DNA from: Desulfolutivibrio sulfodismutans DSM 3696
GTDB taxonomy: Bacteria; Desulfobacterota; Desulfovibrionia; Desulfovibrionales; Desulfovibrionaceae
Assembly: GCF_013376455.1 (NCBI RefSeq)
Contig: NZ_CP045504.1
Location: 2,439,001-2,503,000 of the forward strand
Direction: 5' to 3'
Length of the DNA: 64,000 nt
Of this stretch, positions 42,624-51,633 are shown one piece after another (within the stretch, counting starts at the first letter, position 1; each line of letters starts with the position of its first letter). A program made the position numbers and the translations under genes. A model generated the notes under the pieces. It did not search any database and was not told where the DNA came from. It saw only the letters and a list, made by a program, of their open reading frames with translations.

Positions 42624-45023
42624 TCACTCCCCGGCGGACGACCCCTTGCCCGCCTGGGCGGCCTGCTCCCGTTCCTGCTCCATGGCCATGGCCCCGGCGG
42701 CGGCCCCGGCGATGGCTGCCCGCGCGGCCTCGGACGTGGCTGCGCCGCCCACCATGGCCTGCATCTCGGGCGGAAAATAGACCGTGACGTTGCGGTGGGC
42801 GAAGTCGATGTTGTTCTCCCGAAAGGCCTCCTGCACCCGACGGTACAATTCCTTCTGCACCAGAAACTGATGCCCCGGGATGGTCCGGAACTTGATGCGA
42901 AGGATCATGGCCGAGTCCTCCATCTTGCGCACGCCCATGGACTTGATGTCGCTTAACATCCCGGGCCGTAGCTCCTCGTTGCCCATGATCTCCTTGTTGA
43001 TGCGCTTGATGATCTTTCGGATCTTGTCGATGTCGGCGTCGTATTTGACCCGGAAATCGAGCTTGGACACGATGTAGTCGCGGCTGAAGTTCTGGATGAT
43101 CTTGAGCCCGCCGTAAGGGATGGTGAAGACCATGCCGCGCGGATGCCGCAGCTTCATGGAGCGAAGCGAAATCTGCTCCACCGTGCCCTTGGCCGTTCCG
43201 GCCTCCACGTAATCCCCCACCCGAAAGGCGTCGTCGATCAGGAAAAAGACGCCGGAGATGATGTCCTTGACCAGGGTCTGGGCCCCGAAGCCGATGGCCA
43301 GGCCGACCACCCCGGCCCCGGCGATGAGCGGCGCAATGTCCACCCCAAGCGACGACAGGACCACCAGGGTTCCCATGACCACGATGACGCACAGGAGAAA
43401 CTTGCGCAGGAGCATGAGCAACGTGGCGCTGCGCGACCCTCCCGCGCCGCCGCCCTCTTCAAGCTCCTCGCCGCCAAGCGACATCTCCTCCCGAAGCTTG
43501 CGGTCGATGCGGATGCGGATGATCTCCCACATGACCAGCCCGGCCACGACGACCAGCAGGATGCTGGCCACGTTTCGGGCGAGCAGCCAGCCCAGGGGAA
43601 CCTCCACGCCCCACAGACGGAGCATGACGAAGGCCGGAAACACGATCAACGCCGCGCGTACGGTCTTTTTGATCAGGGGGATATATTGGCTCAGGGTCTT
43701 TTTCCCCGGCTCACCGGACGCCTCGGCCGCCATTCCGCCGGACGCCTCGGCCGGGCCGTCCGGCGGAATGGCGGCCGAGGCGTTCCCGGAGGAGATGGGG
43801 ATGATCTGCTGGTCCTCGCCCGCCGCCATGACCAGAATGCGACGAACCCAGAGGTCGATGCCGATACAGGCCGGGATGAGGAACAGGCTCAGGATCAGGC
43901 GCAAAATGGGGATCTCGGACACCATGTCCTGGGCGGTCCAGTACAGGCCCAAAAGCAGGGCATAGGCCAGGGCCGGGAGGTGCCAGTACCGGGCCAGGGC
44001 CGTCCGCCACGCGCCCGGGGCGGCGTCCGGGACGTTGCCGGAGATGGCCTGGGCCACGCGGCGCCGGTTGGCCAGGATCATGGCCGCCAGCAGCCCTCCC
44101 GTGAGCGCCCCGGCGCAGGCATGAACCACACGGGCCAGGGCCGGGGCCAGGGCTGCCTGCTCCAGGATGGCGCTCCCCACGGCGCAGACCAGTCCGCCAT
44201 AGGCGATGGCCATGAGCCAGGCATACAGGGTCCGGGCATGGGCGTCGGCCATGGGCGTGGGCCGCAGGGAGGCGTTGTCCGGCGACAGAAGACAGAAGGC
44301 GAACGCCCGGATCAGAAGAAAATAGGTCACGGCCACGATGACGATGACGGCCATGTCGTGTTCCGGGCCGTGGGGAGGAAAGACGGCCAGGACCAGGACG
44401 AAGCCGACGAGGTAAAACACCGCCGCCGCCAGGCCGCGCAGACAGGCGTGCAACAGAAAGGCCCACAGTCGCCAGAACCGGCCTGGACCAGGCCCCCGGC
44501 GGTCGCCCCGAAGCCACGGCCCGACCAGCCGTTGCGACCAGCGGGCGACCCACAGGCAGGCCGTGAGCACAAGGCCCAGTTGCACCAGGACCATGGCCAG
44601 ATGCCCGGCGCCCCGGCCGTCCGTGAGACGGCTTACGAGGCCCCCGCTGTCCGACAACTCCACCCGGGCCGCATCGAAAAGCCCCGCCGCCCGGGTGAGA
44701 AATTCCCGCAGTCCGGATTCAAGCCCATGAAACAGGACGAACAGGGCCACCGGCTCCTGTCCCGGCGGCGTCTCGGCGACGCGGGAGGCGGCGGCCTCGG
44801 CGGTCAGTTTTTCCAGCAGCAGCGTCCGGGCCTGGGCGTCGGTCAGGGCGGCCAGCCGGGCCTCGGGGGGGGCGTCAGGCGCCGGGGGGGGCGGCGCGAC
44901 GGCGTCTTTCCTGGGGGCCTTCCCCGCGAGGCTGGGAATGGCGGCGGCCTGGGCCGAATGGGCCGGGATGAGGAAAAGGGCCAGAAAGAGGGACACAAGA
45001 AAGGTCGTGCGTGTTCGTGCCAT
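42624..45023 (-). CDS. Large MscS-family mechanosensitive channel
   Basis: 799 residues, far longer than minimal MscS (about 286). A signal peptide and proline-rich segment come first, then several extra membrane helices (about residues 140-490), then the MscS core: pore helix GAGVVGLAIGFGAQTLVKDIISGVF, beta domain IDDAFRVGDYVEAGTAKGTVEQI with RHPRGMVFTIPYG, and the cytoplasmic cage to about residue 760, ending in an Ala/Glu-rich tail. Opens under membrane tension to release solutes. A polar, repeat-encoded linker (about residues 414-436) lies in the middle of the membrane region. The ribosome site is weak. Confidence 0.9.
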   Translation of the reverse strand: MARTRTTFLVSLFLALFLIPAHSAQAAAIPSLAGKAPRKDAVAPPPPAPDAPPEARLAALTDAQARTLLLEKLTAEAAASRVAETPPGQEPVALFVLFHGLESGLREFLTRAAGLFDAARVELSDSGGLVSRLTDGRGAGHLAMVLVQLGLVLTACLWVARWSQRLVGPWLRGDRRGPGPGRFWRLWAFLLHACLRGLAAAVFYLVGFVLVLAVFPPHGPEHDMAVIVIVAVTYFLLIRAFAFCLLSPDNASLRPTPMADAHARTLYAWLMAIAYGGLVCAVGSAILEQAALAPALARVVHACAGALTGGLLAAMILANRRRVAQAISGNVPDAAPGAWRTALARYWHLPALAYALLLGLYWTAQDMVSEIPILRLILSLFLIPACIGIDLWVRRILVMAAGEDQQIIPISSGNASAAIPPDGPAEASGGMAAEASGEPGKKTLSQYIPLIKKTVRAALIVFPAFVMLRLWGVEVPLGWLLARNVASILLVVVAGLVMWEIIRIRIDRKLREEMSLGGEELEEGGGAGGSRSATLLMLLRKFLLCVIVVMGTLVVLSSLGVDIAPLIAGAGVVGLAIGFGAQTLVKDIISGVFFLIDDAFRVGDYVEAGTAKGTVEQISLRSMKLRHPRGMVFTIPYGGLKIIQNFSRDYIVSKLDFRVKYDADIDKIRKIIKRINKEIMGNEELRPGMLSDIKSMGVRKMEDSAMILRIKFRTIPGHQFLVQKELYRRVQEAFRENNIDFAHRNVTVYFPPEMQAMVGGAATSEAARAAIAGAAAGAMAMEQEREQAAQAGKGSSAGE
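43718..43783. repeat. Perfect 26-bp inverted repeat inside the mscS coding region
   Basis: The left arm (43718-43743, beginning ACGCCTCGG and ending CCGGAC) and right arm (43758-43783) are exact reverse complements, separated by 14 bases. Part of the left arm (GGACGCCTCGGCCG) is repeated directly at 43740-43753. In the protein this becomes an Ala/Pro/Gly/Glu-rich linker around SAAIPPDGPAEASGGMAAEASG. A stable hairpin in the mRNA is predicted. Confidence 0.9.
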
Positions 45024-45289
45024 ATGCGCCCCGGTCGTTACACCCCGAAGTGAAAGGTGAACGGATAAAAAAACGCCTCACTCCCGCACAGCGGACAAAG
45101 GGAAGCCACTACCGGGAAGCGGGCGTCCCCCCCTCCCAACGGCGCGTATCGTCGCCTGATTGGGCCGAGAGCGGCTCCTCCGGGCGGCATAAGGCAACCC
45201 GTTGCGGGGACGCCGTCACACCAAGCGCGATGGCGGCACGCGTCGCCCAGGGCGAATCATCCTCCTTATACGCCGGTATTTCGCATATC

Positions 45290-46209
45290 TTAAACCCGTG
45301 ATCCCAGCAACAACCGGGGAAGCCAGAGGGCCAAGTCCGGGACAAAGGTGGTCATGGCACGCGTGGGAAGCCAGGCAAACAGGATCAGATACAATGCCGT
45401 TTTCATGGACTGGTCTCTGGGCGCGCCACTTATCTGACCGCTGAGGGACAGCAGTGGCGCCGTCGGAGGGGTCACGTTGCCGAGTCCGAGCTTGACCCCG
45501 GCCAAGGCTGCGAAATGAACGGGGCCGACACCAAGCTGCGCCACACCGGGCAGAAGAATTTGAGTTGACCGTAAAACGGCGCGGGCATCATCCATCAACA
45601 TCCCAGTACTGACCATGAATACGTTTGTCATGAGCAGGATCATGTCTTTATTTTCAGCAATGCTGGTGAGCGCATCCATGATCTGCCTGAGAAGATCCTC
45701 CATGAGGCATCCTCGGCTGAACATAATGATGCAATAAATCAGCGGCATGATTGCGACAGTCGTCGCCACGGAACCCCTGCGTTCCAGAAAGACGTCTTCC
45801 ACTTTTTGGGCTCATACGGCGACAGAACGCTGGGACTGCAGTCGCCGTAAAGATGATCCATGTCACAAAGCCAAGAAACGCAAACGAGACAGAGACCCCA
45901 AGCATAAGAAAACGACCAGCATGAGGAGCGAGGCGAGTGTAATCATGACGTCACGCAACTCCCTCCGGATTCCGGGGAGATATCGGACAGGATCTGGTGT
46001 GGCCTTTGCCGTATCCAGGGCGAAGTACATGCTCATGGCCAGAAAACCGGCGAAGATGGAATTCTTGGTTACGACTTGCGGGATCATCAGAAGAGGCGTC
46101 CTTCCACCCTCGACAAGGCTTTCATAGTAAAGCTCGACAGACTCGACACGCCAAGGTTCGGCCAGACCGAAAATTCCCGAAGACAGGCCCGCGTCCTTCA
46201 TGGACGCCC
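45290..46209 (-). pseudogene. Decayed TRAP-transporter large permease (DctM-like)
   Basis: Similarity to the large membrane subunit of a TRAP transporter is spread over three frames on the minus strand. One frame, read from about 46,200 to its stop at 45,863, carries VVTKNSIFAGFLAMSMYFALDT. A second, at about 45,905-45,800, carries VSFAFLGFVTWIIFTATAVPAF. The third, from about 45,800 to 45,290, holds TTVAIMPLIYCIIMFS, the motif GLGNVTPPTAPLL and a C-terminal helix LYLILFAWLPTRAM. No start and no complete helix set survive, so two or more frameshifts and loss of the N-terminal part have occurred. No binding protein or small subunit remains nearby. Confidence 0.8.
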
Positions 46210-46224
46210 TCCGGGAAGGAAGGC

Positions 46225-47352
46225 TCACCCATCGGAACGGACGCCCGTGCCCCGCTGCCGTGTCCCGGACGCCGTCTCTTTCCAGGGTTGGCGAAACTCC
46301 CGACAGGCGGCGCAGGGATGCGTCCCCTCCGGCGCAAGCCGGGGATGACGCTCGAAATGGCGACGCGCCTGCAAAAAAAACGGCATGTTCCACAGCGCGT
46401 TGACCGAGGGACCGTCCGGGGTCACGGGATCGCTGAGCACATGCATACTCCCCAGCCGGTTGGGACACAGGTTGACCCTGCCGTGGACGTTCACCTGCAG
46501 GGCCGTCCACAGATAGCCGCAGGCCCCCGGGAAGGCGTGGCCGCCCGGCGACCCGGCCCCGGCCCACAATCGGTAGCGGGGATCCTCGGCCAGCCAGCGT
46601 TCGACGGCCTGCGGGTCGTCGGCCTCGTCGATGTGCGTCAGGGAAAACGGCAGATCCAGGCGCAGGATGTCCACGCCGATCTCCCGGGCCAGCCTGCGCA
46701 CCGCATCGATCTCGCCGTAGTTGTGCCGGGAGACGATAAACTGCCATTCGATGAAGGGATGTTTCGCCCCTGCCCGATGTTTGGCCTCCACAATGTCCGC
46801 CAGGGCGGCCAGGGCCGTGGCCAGGGAGCCGCCCCGGCGATACCGGGCGTAGGTCTCCTGGGTCGCACCGTCGAGACTGACGTTTAACTGGTCGAGTCCC
46901 GAGTCCACGAGGCGCTTTGCGTCGCCTCGCTGCATGGCGTTGCCGTTGGTGGAGGTGCGCGTGAAAAGCTTTTTCGTCTTGCAGACCTTGATCATCCGGA
47001 AAATATCTCGGTTCAGGAACGGCTCGCCCCAGCCGTAGAGCTCCACGTTGACCAGCCAGGGGGCGAAGGCGTCAAGGGCCGCCTGGAACGTCTCCATGTC
47101 CATGAGCCTGCGCTCCCAGCCCGGGGCATAGGCCAGGCATCCCGGGCATCTCAGCTGACAGGAGGAGGACACCTCCACATAGAGTTGACAGGGCCTGGCC
47201 GGGACGTGGGACAGACGCAGCATCCTGGCCATCTCGCAGGCGGCCAGATTCACGGCCCGGCGCGGGGTCAGATGCGGCAAAAGTATCGAAAAAAGGCGTT
47301 TGCGCCACCGGCCAAGGCGTGAGCGCCAACGCCCGTGCTCGTAAACGATCAT
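46225..47352 (-). CDS. Radical SAM/SPASM enzyme
   Basis: 375 residues. The radical SAM cluster motif CQLRCPGC (C-x3-C-x2-C, near residue 65) is followed by GWGEPFLN (SAM-binding GGE-type loop) and a SPASM-like end with CGYLW, NLCPN and CAAC. It uses SAM and an iron-sulfur cluster to start radical chemistry, and the SPASM part carries extra cluster(s). It closely parallels the protein at 56763-57830 (APWLxxxxLYGxGEPFL in both), so the two are duplicates or sister genes. It probably follows the flippase gene on one transcript (98-base gap). Substrate unknown; a sugar or lipid-linked precursor fits the neighbourhood. Confidence 0.88.
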   Translation of the reverse strand: MIVYEHGRWRSRLGRWRKRLFSILLPHLTPRRAVNLAACEMARMLRLSHVPARPCQLYVEVSSSCQLRCPGCLAYAPGWERRLMDMETFQAALDAFAPWLVNVELYGWGEPFLNRDIFRMIKVCKTKKLFTRTSTNGNAMQRGDAKRLVDSGLDQLNVSLDGATQETYARYRRGGSLATALAALADIVEAKHRAGAKHPFIEWQFIVSRHNYGEIDAVRRLAREIGVDILRLDLPFSLTHIDEADDPQAVERWLAEDPRYRLWAGAGSPGGHAFPGACGYLWTALQVNVHGRVNLCPNRLGSMHVLSDPVTPDGPSVNALWNMPFFLQARRHFERHPRLAPEGTHPCAACREFRQPWKETASGTRQRGTGVRSDG

Positions 47353-47450
47353 GCTCGGTCCACCTTTGCGGCCCCGCTGCCGCCGACCCAGGGTTCACCG
47401 CATGTCGCGCCCTGGTCGCATCCTCAATCATGAAAAAACCGCCCCGCCGG

Positions 47451-48920
47451 TCACGGCCGCGAGACCGGGCGCACGCAGCGGGCCAAGACCCGGATGTCGC
47501 CCACGCCCGCCCCGCGCAAAACCGCGACAAGCGCCACATAGGCCGCAAGCCCGGCCGGGCCGCCCCAGCCGCCGGGCAGCGCGGCGGCAACCATCAGGCC
47601 GCCCCCCATGGCCGCCAGCACCCCAAGGTTCACGCACCCGGAGAGACCGCCAGAGCCCTCCCCGCGCGAGGCAGACAGCGACCCGAGCCAGCTGGCCGTA
47701 TAGGCCGCAAGGGCCGCCCCGGCCGCCCCGATGACCCCGTAAGGCGGTATCAGGACCAGGCTCAAAACGAGGTTCACCCCAAGGGCGGCGGCATTGACGA
47801 AAAGCGCCCGGCGCTGGCCGCCCCTGGCGATGAGCACCTGCGACCACAGCATGCCCAGGGCCAGCGGCAACGTGCCAAGGGCCAAAATCCTCAGACAGGG
47901 CGCGGCGGGAAGCATCTTTGCCCCATAGAGCGTCCCGGCGATGGGCTCGGCGAAAAGAAAAAAGACCAGGGCTAAGGCCCCGGCCGCCCCGGCCGTGAGG
48001 CGGCAAAGGGCCATGGCAAGGTCCGCCCCCTGCGCCTTCCCTTCTCCGCCTGGGGCGGCGAAAAGCCGGGCCAGGGCCGGAAACGCGGCCAACATGACCG
48101 CCTGGAAAATGACCTGGAAACGCAGGACGAGATCGTGGGGCGTCTGGAAGAAGGCCACGTCCTCAGGCGAACCGAGCCATTGCAGCACCAGCACGTTGAC
48201 CCGGAAAAGGTTCTGCACCAGGACCACGGACAGTCCGATGACCAGCGAGACGCCCAGCATGGGCCAGACGAACCCCAGTCCGGCCGAAAGCCTGGGCCGT
48301 TCGTAATCGCGCACGACCACGAACCAGGAGGCCAGACAGTGCCCGGCCAGGGCCAGGCATAAGGCTCCAAGCAGGCCGATGGCCCCGAGATCCAAAAAGA
48401 TCGCCACGGCGAGAAGCGCCCCCCACAACAGGCTTTGCATGACCGCCAGGAGGCATTCGGGCCGCATGCGCTCGTGGGCCTGGAACACCGCCCCGGCCAA
48501 AAGCCCCATGGACCGGAAGGCCTCCGCCCCAAGCGCCACGGCCACGGCGGCCAGCCCGGTCCGCGATCCGGCCGGGGAAAGACCTGCGAAACCGGCCAGA
48601 CCCAGCCCGGCCAGGACGATGAGGGAAAGCCTGATCAGCACCCCCGCGCCCAGGATCGCCCCGGCCTCGCCCGCGCCCCGGCCGGTTTCGCGCACCAGGA
48701 ATTGCTGGATGCCGCAGTAGCTCACGGACAGGATGGCCCCGGCCACGGCCAGGGCGGAAAGGTATTCGCCGAGACCGTCCAGGGACAGACTCCGGGCCAC
48801 CACGATGGCCGCGACAAAGCCCATGGCCGCCTGGATGCCGCGCGAGGCGGCCGACCACAGGATATTGGCCGCCACCCCGTGAGGCCTGGGCTGAAGGGGT
48901 TTCAACTCGCGCCTTGCCAT
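47451..48920 (-). CDS. Polysaccharide flippase (MOP/Wzx type)
   Basis: 489 residues with many hydrophobic helices from AASRGIQAAMGFVAAIVVARSL to the C-terminus. The start region NILWSAASRGIQAA and FAEPIAGTLYGAKMLPAAPCLRIL match the MOP-family exporters that move lipid-linked oligosaccharides across the inner membrane. A weak AGG precedes the ATG at 48920; the open frame extends far upstream without any evidence. It is divergent from a B12-type radical SAM gene (96-base spacer). Confidence 0.88.
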   Translation of the reverse strand: MARRELKPLQPRPHGVAANILWSAASRGIQAAMGFVAAIVVARSLSLDGLGEYLSALAVAGAILSVSYCGIQQFLVRETGRGAGEAGAILGAGVLIRLSLIVLAGLGLAGFAGLSPAGSRTGLAAVAVALGAEAFRSMGLLAGAVFQAHERMRPECLLAVMQSLLWGALLAVAIFLDLGAIGLLGALCLALAGHCLASWFVVVRDYERPRLSAGLGFVWPMLGVSLVIGLSVVLVQNLFRVNVLVLQWLGSPEDVAFFQTPHDLVLRFQVIFQAVMLAAFPALARLFAAPGGEGKAQGADLAMALCRLTAGAAGALALVFFLFAEPIAGTLYGAKMLPAAPCLRILALGTLPLALGMLWSQVLIARGGQRRALFVNAAALGVNLVLSLVLIPPYGVIGAAGAALAAYTASWLGSLSASRGEGSGGLSGCVNLGVLAAMGGGLMVAAALPGGWGGPAGLAAYVALVAVLRGAGVGDIRVLARCVRPVSRP

Positions 48921-49016
48921 CTGCGCCTGCGGTGTTGCGGAGTTTCGTGCACGCAATGTGCGGGTTGCGGCCTGTTTGTATGGAAAGCTCCGCCGAAAGT
49001 CGATAGAGCACCCGGC

Positions 49017-50513
49017 ATGGATCGACAAGAAGCGCCTTTGCCTGCGTTGCGGGTTCTTCTCCTCAACCCGCCCTTTTTGGCGCGGTTCTCCCGGCCGCAG
49101 CGCAGTCCCGCCGTGACCCGAAGCGGCACGCTGTACATGCCTCTGTGGCTGGCCTCGCTGGGCGCGGTGCTTGAGAACCAGGGCTACGACATCCTTTTCA
49201 TCGACGCCCCGGCCGAGGGGATCGGCCTGCCGGAGACGGTGCGGCGGGCCGAGACCTTTGCCCCGGCCCTGGCCGTGCTCGACACCAGCACGCCGAGCAT
49301 CGCCGCCGACCTGGACGCCGCCCGGGCCATCAAAGAGCGCCTCCCGGGCTGCTTCGTGGTCCTGGTGGGGCCGCACGCCTCGGCCCTGCCCGCGCAATGC
49401 CTCGCCGCCGCGGGCCCCGACGCCGTGGCCCGTCGCGAATACGAAGACACCGTGCGCGACGTGGCCCGCGTCCTGGCCGCGTCCTGCGGCCCGCCGCCCC
49501 CGGGGGCCCTGGCCGAGATCCCGGGCCTGTCCTGGCGCGAGGGCGACGCCGTGCGGCACAACCCGGATCGGCCGTTTCTGGCCGACCTGGACGCGCTGCC
49601 CTTCGTCAGCCGCTTCTACCGCCGCCACCTGGACATCCGCCGCTACTTCAACCCCAACGCCGCCTACCCCATGGTGACCCTGATCACCAGCCGGGGCTGC
49701 CCAGGAGGCTGCACCTTCTGCCTCTACCCCCAGACCATGACCGGCCACAGGCTGCGCAGGCGTAGCGTGGACAACGTCCTGGACGAAATCGCCTGGGTGC
49801 TGGACGCCTTCCCTGAGGCCCGTTCGCTTTTTTTCGAGGACGACACCCTGACCGTCGACGTGGACCGCTGTCTGGCCCTGTGCGACGGCATCGCCGCGCG
49901 CGGGCTGCGCTTTGCCTGGACGGCCAACGCCCGGGCGGATCTGCCGGGGGAGGTCATGCGGCGCATGCGGCAGGCCGGGTGCCGCATGCTGTGCGTGGGG
50001 TTCGAGTCCGCCGACGCGGCCGCGCTTGCCGCCATGCGCAAGGGCATCCAGCCGGGCGGAGCCCGGCGTTTCATGCGCGATGCCGCATCCTGCGGCATGC
50101 GCGTCCACGGCTGCTGGATGTTCGGACTTCCCGACGACACCAGAGAGAGCGTCCTGCGCTCCATCGAACTGGCCTGCGCGCTCGGCACGGACACGGCCCA
50201 GTTCTATCCGGTCATCCCCTATCCCGGCACGGCCATCCACGCCGACTATGCGGCCCGGGGCTGGCTCCCCGAACCGGAGCGCACGCGCTGGCTCACCGCG
50301 ACCGGCCGTCACGCCAGCGTGGCGGGCAACGGCCACCTCACTCCTGCAGAGATCGAGGAACTGTGCGCCCTGGCCCGACGCCGCTTCTACCTGCGGCCCG
50401 GCTATCTGGCGCGCAGGCTTTTTTTGGCCATGGGCAGCGCCGACGAATTCAGACGCACCGTCATGGCCGGCCGTCGCTTCATCCGGCATCTTCTTCCCGG
50501 TGCGGAAAAATAA
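49017..50513 (+). CDS. B12-binding-type radical SAM enzyme
   Basis: 498 residues. An N-terminal cobalamin-binding-like domain (RVLLLNPPF, GYDILFIDAP, FVVLVGPHAS) precedes the radical SAM domain with CPGGCTFC (near residue 228), then FFEDDTLTVD and WMFGLPDDTRES. Such enzymes methylate or rearrange unactivated carbons. The DHxxG motif of classical B12 binding is not apparent, so cobalamin binding is an inference from family layout. Weak ribosome site. Followed after 10 bases by a glycosyltransferase, so a glycan precursor may be the target. Confidence 0.87.
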   Translation: MDRQEAPLPALRVLLLNPPFLARFSRPQRSPAVTRSGTLYMPLWLASLGAVLENQGYDILFIDAPAEGIGLPETVRRAETFAPALAVLDTSTPSIAADLDAARAIKERLPGCFVVLVGPHASALPAQCLAAAGPDAVARREYEDTVRDVARVLAASCGPPPPGALAEIPGLSWREGDAVRHNPDRPFLADLDALPFVSRFYRRHLDIRRYFNPNAAYPMVTLITSRGCPGGCTFCLYPQTMTGHRLRRRSVDNVLDEIAWVLDAFPEARSLFFEDDTLTVDVDRCLALCDGIAARGLRFAWTANARADLPGEVMRRMRQAGCRMLCVGFESADAAALAAMRKGIQPGGARRFMRDAASCGMRVHGCWMFGLPDDTRESVLRSIELACALGTDTAQFYPVIPYPGTAIHADYAARGWLPEPERTRWLTATGRHASVAGNGHLTPAEIEELCALARRRFYLRPGYLARRLFLAMGSADEFRRTVMAGRRFIRHLLPGAEK

Positions 50514-50523
50514 GGACGCGCCC

Positions 50524-51633
50524 ATGACCGCTCCGACCACCGAGGCTGGCCTGACCGGCCCGACCTCCCTGCCCCCCCGGACCTCCCAGGCCGGCCCGCC
50601 GCTGTGTTCCGTGGTCATCCCGGCCCTGAACGCGGCGCGCCACCTGCCCGGGTGCCTCGCGGCCCTGCATGCCCAGACCATGCCTGCGGCGGCCTTCGAG
50701 ATCATCGTGGTGGACGACGGCTCAACCGACGACACAGCCAGCGTGGCCCAGGCATGCGGCGCAACCTGCCTCTGCCAGCCCCACACGGGGCCCGGAGCGG
50801 CCCGAAACCGTGGGGCGCGCATGGCCCAGGGAAGCATCCTGGTTTTTACCGACGCCGACTGCCGCCCCGAACCGGACTGGCTCGAGGCCATGGTCCAGGC
50901 CCTGTCGGCCAGAGCCGGGAGCAGCACGGCTGGCGCACAGGGGGTCTACGCCACGGACCAACAAAGCCTCGTGGCCCGTTTCGCCCAGTCCGAGTTCGAG
51001 GACCGCTATGAACTGATGCGCCGCCATCCCTCCATCGACCTCGCGGCCACCTACAGCGCGGCCTACCGGCGCGACGTCTTCCTGGAGGCGGGCGGCTTCG
51101 ACGAACGCTTTCCCCGGGCGGACAACGAGGACACGGAACTGTCCTACCGGCTGTCGGCCAAGGGCCACTCCCTGGCCCTGGCCCCCGGGGCCGTGGTCCG
51201 CCATCAGCACCCCGCCACCCTTGGCAGCTACCTGCGCCGCAAGTTTTCCCGAGGCTACTGGCGCACCCAGGTGTATCGCCTCTACCCGGACAAGGCCGCC
51301 CGCGACCGCTACACCACGGTCCCGGTCAAGCTGGGGACGCTGGCGGCCATGGCCTGGATCTTGGGCAGCCTGGCTGGGCTGGCGGCCCTGCCCCTGGCCG
51401 GGGGCGGCCTCCTGGCCCTGGCCCAGGTCTGCCCGGCCGCCATGTTGGCCCTGTCCTGGCCCATGGCCCGGAGAAACTGGCATTCCCGCCGCGCCCTGGG
51501 GGCCGTCACGCCGGGCATGATCCTCTTGCGGGGGGTGGCTCTGGGCTGCGGGGTGCTGTGGGGGATGGCCCGGCCCGCGCCGGGATTTCAGGCTGGAAAA
51601 GACGGCGGCAAGGACGAAAAGATCAAGCGGTAA
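50524..51633 (+). CDS. Family 2 glycosyltransferase with C-terminal membrane helices
   Basis: 369 residues. GT-A domain (about 28-260): SVVIPALNAARHL, IIVVDDGSTDDT, and FTDADCRPEPDWLE with the metal-binding DAD, then ADNEDTELSYRL. The C-terminus has about three hydrophobic helices. Adds a sugar from a nucleotide-sugar donor at the membrane. AAGGA upstream. Its stop overlaps the end of the convergent DUF362 gene by 11 bases. Confidence 0.9.
   Translation: MTAPTTEAGLTGPTSLPPRTSQAGPPLCSVVIPALNAARHLPGCLAALHAQTMPAAAFEIIVVDDGSTDDTASVAQACGATCLCQPHTGPGAARNRGARMAQGSILVFTDADCRPEPDWLEAMVQALSARAGSSTAGAQGVYATDQQSLVARFAQSEFEDRYELMRRHPSIDLAATYSAAYRRDVFLEAGGFDERFPRADNEDTELSYRLSAKGHSLALAPGAVVRHQHPATLGSYLRRKFSRGYWRTQVYRLYPDKAARDRYTTVPVKLGTLAAMAWILGSLAGLAALPLAGGGLLALAQVCPAAMLALSWPMARRNWHSRRALGAVTPGMILLRGVALGCGVLWGMARPAPGFQAGKDGGKDEKIKR

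Noticed and set aside
48921-50927. Long upstream extension of the flippase frame
   Set aside because: It runs antisense to the B12-type radical SAM gene and lacks any protein motif; the flippase begins at 48920.
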